The position numbers were made by a program, and so were the translations under genes. Positions 63,275-64,000 of a stretch of 64,000 nt of DNA are shown piece by piece. The notes below the pieces were generated by a model. It did not search any database and was not told where the DNA came from. It saw only the letters and a program-made list of their open reading frames with translations. Each line of letters starts with the position of its first letter. Position 1 is the first letter of the stretch. The stretch is taken from positions 58,854 to 122,853 of the forward strand of contig CAJNOP010000636.1 in assembly GCA_905250075.1 (NCBI GenBank), in the 5' to 3' direction. The DNA is from Rotaria sp. Silwood1 (lineage: Eukaryota; Rotifera; Eurotatoria; Philodinida; Philodinidae).

Positions 63275-63499
63275 TAATCTAACAATACTTTCAGGTTTAT
63301 TATTTAAAGGACCCTGTCGGATAAGGTCACTACTTCTGAATTAAGAAACCAACTATACCGTCTTGTAGAGCTTTTCAAGGCGTATCGAATGGTATATAGG
63401 AAATCTGTTTCTCAACATATTTAGAGAGAGCTAGATTAAACATACTGATGAAGGGGTAGGGTCGAAAAATGATGACATTAGCTTAATCAATGTTGATAC

Positions 63500-63868
63500 A
63501 GGGTGTGGGGTGTGGGTGTGGTGGTGTGTGTGGGTGTGGATGGTGTGGGGTGGAGTGTGGGTGTGGGTATAGGTGTGGGATGGGTGTGGGTGGTGTGGGT
63601 ATGGGTGTGTGGAGTTTGGGAATGTGTTTCTAATTGTACCCATACCCACCCCACACCCATACCCACACCCAAAAATGAACACTTTTCAGGGTGTGGGTAT
63701 GGGTGTGGTGTGGATGTGGGTATGGGTGTGGTGTGGGTGTGGGTAGGGGTGCGTGGAGTTTGGGAATGTGTTTCTAATTGTACCCACACCCACACCCACC
63801 CACAGCCACCCACCCATACCCACCCCACACCCATACCCACACCGCACACCCCCACCCACACCGACACT
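63500..63868. repeat. Tandem telomere-like hairpin array
   Basis: Two units, each G-rich arm, conserved spacer, C-rich arm. Unit 1: G arm 63500-63612, spacer 63612-63637, C arm to 63670. Unit 2: G arm 63689-63756, spacer 63756-63781, C arm 63782-63866. The spacer AGTTTGGGAATGTGTTTCTA plus ATTGTA is identical in both, and each C arm is followed by AAAAATGAACACTTTTCA. Arms are built of TGTGGG, GGTGTGG and TATGGG variants. Confidence 0.9.
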
Positions 63869-63940
63869 CAAAAATGAACACTTTTCATACGTCTAAACGT
63901 AATCAACGTAGGTATTTTTACCCTAGTCCCGCCATAGAAG

Positions 63941-63980
63941 TGTGGATGAAGGTGAAGTAATACTACCCACACCTACACCC
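63941..63980. repeat. G-rich/C-rich hairpin cassette, short
   Basis: TGTGGATGAAGGTG at the left and CTACCCACACCTACACCC at the right, separated by about 8 bp. It lies 70 bp beyond the tandem array. Confidence 0.6.
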
Positions 63981-64000
63981 TCGACACAATTTCCTATATA

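Noticed and set aside
63431-63960. Several overlapping frames rich in Val/Gly/Trp or His/Thr/Pro on both strands
   Set aside because: They are translations of the G-rich/C-rich telomere-like array and would exist in any frame of such repeats.

Overview
The window is nuclear DNA of an animal, most likely a bdelloid rotifer of the Rotaria type. The DNA is very AT-rich. Most genes are split by introns of about 50-100 bp with GT..AG ends. The gene set is metazoan: UNC5 netrin receptor, AK7, KChIP, PLA2G15, 4-hydroxyphenylpyruvate dioxygenase (HPD). Beside these stand families I associate with bdelloids: a B-box/coiled-coil/propeller pair starting MSQ.C, cysteine-rich two-pass membrane proteins, and G-rich TGTGGG-like repeats. 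The species assignment is inference. All exon joins were read by eye from reading frame, splice signals and intron phase.

Left flank (1-22.6 kb). Two members of a two-pass cysteine-rich membrane family lie on the minus strand; one is a fused tandem duplicate with two in-frame stops. Next come a RING-vWA-Vwaint ubiquitin-ligase-like gene (-), a secreted DUF2961/GH172 glycosidase-like gene (+) and an ADP-ribosylglycohydrolase (-). An 860-bp hAT-type non-autonomous transposon with an 8-bp target duplication sits 57 bp upstream of the last gene and contains a nested MITE. A 980-bp near-perfect palindrome follows.

Core (22.8-42.6 kb). A complete UNC5-type receptor apart from its signal-peptide exon (-), HPD (+), two tandem Ly6/uPAR-like GPI-anchor candidates (-), a 100-bp assembly gap, the 3' part of an EEF2KMT/FAM86-like methyltransferase (+), and lysosomal phospholipase A2 (PLA2G15, -) with a second hAT-type MITE in an intron.

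Island (43-48.7 kb). A 2.4-kb tandem duplication of an intronless B-box/coiled-coil/propeller gene (+), flanked by diverged copies of a repeat family.

Right part (51-64 kb). A KChIP-like EF-hand gene with degenerate calcium loops (-), a complete 16-exon AK7 (-) with a fold-back element in an intron, an intronless C2-domain gene (-), an intronless nucleoside hydrolase (-), and a terminal array of telomere-like G-rich/C-rich hairpin units.

The genes do not form an operon or one pathway. The strongest unexplained signal is a dispersed family of short cassettes in which a G-rich TGTGGG-like block always lies left of its C-rich complement, the head-to-head arrangement. They are concentrated in the flanks and reach a tandem, spacer-conserved form at 63.5-63.9 kb. 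A second signal is a set of long fold-back elements that seem to share an internal module.
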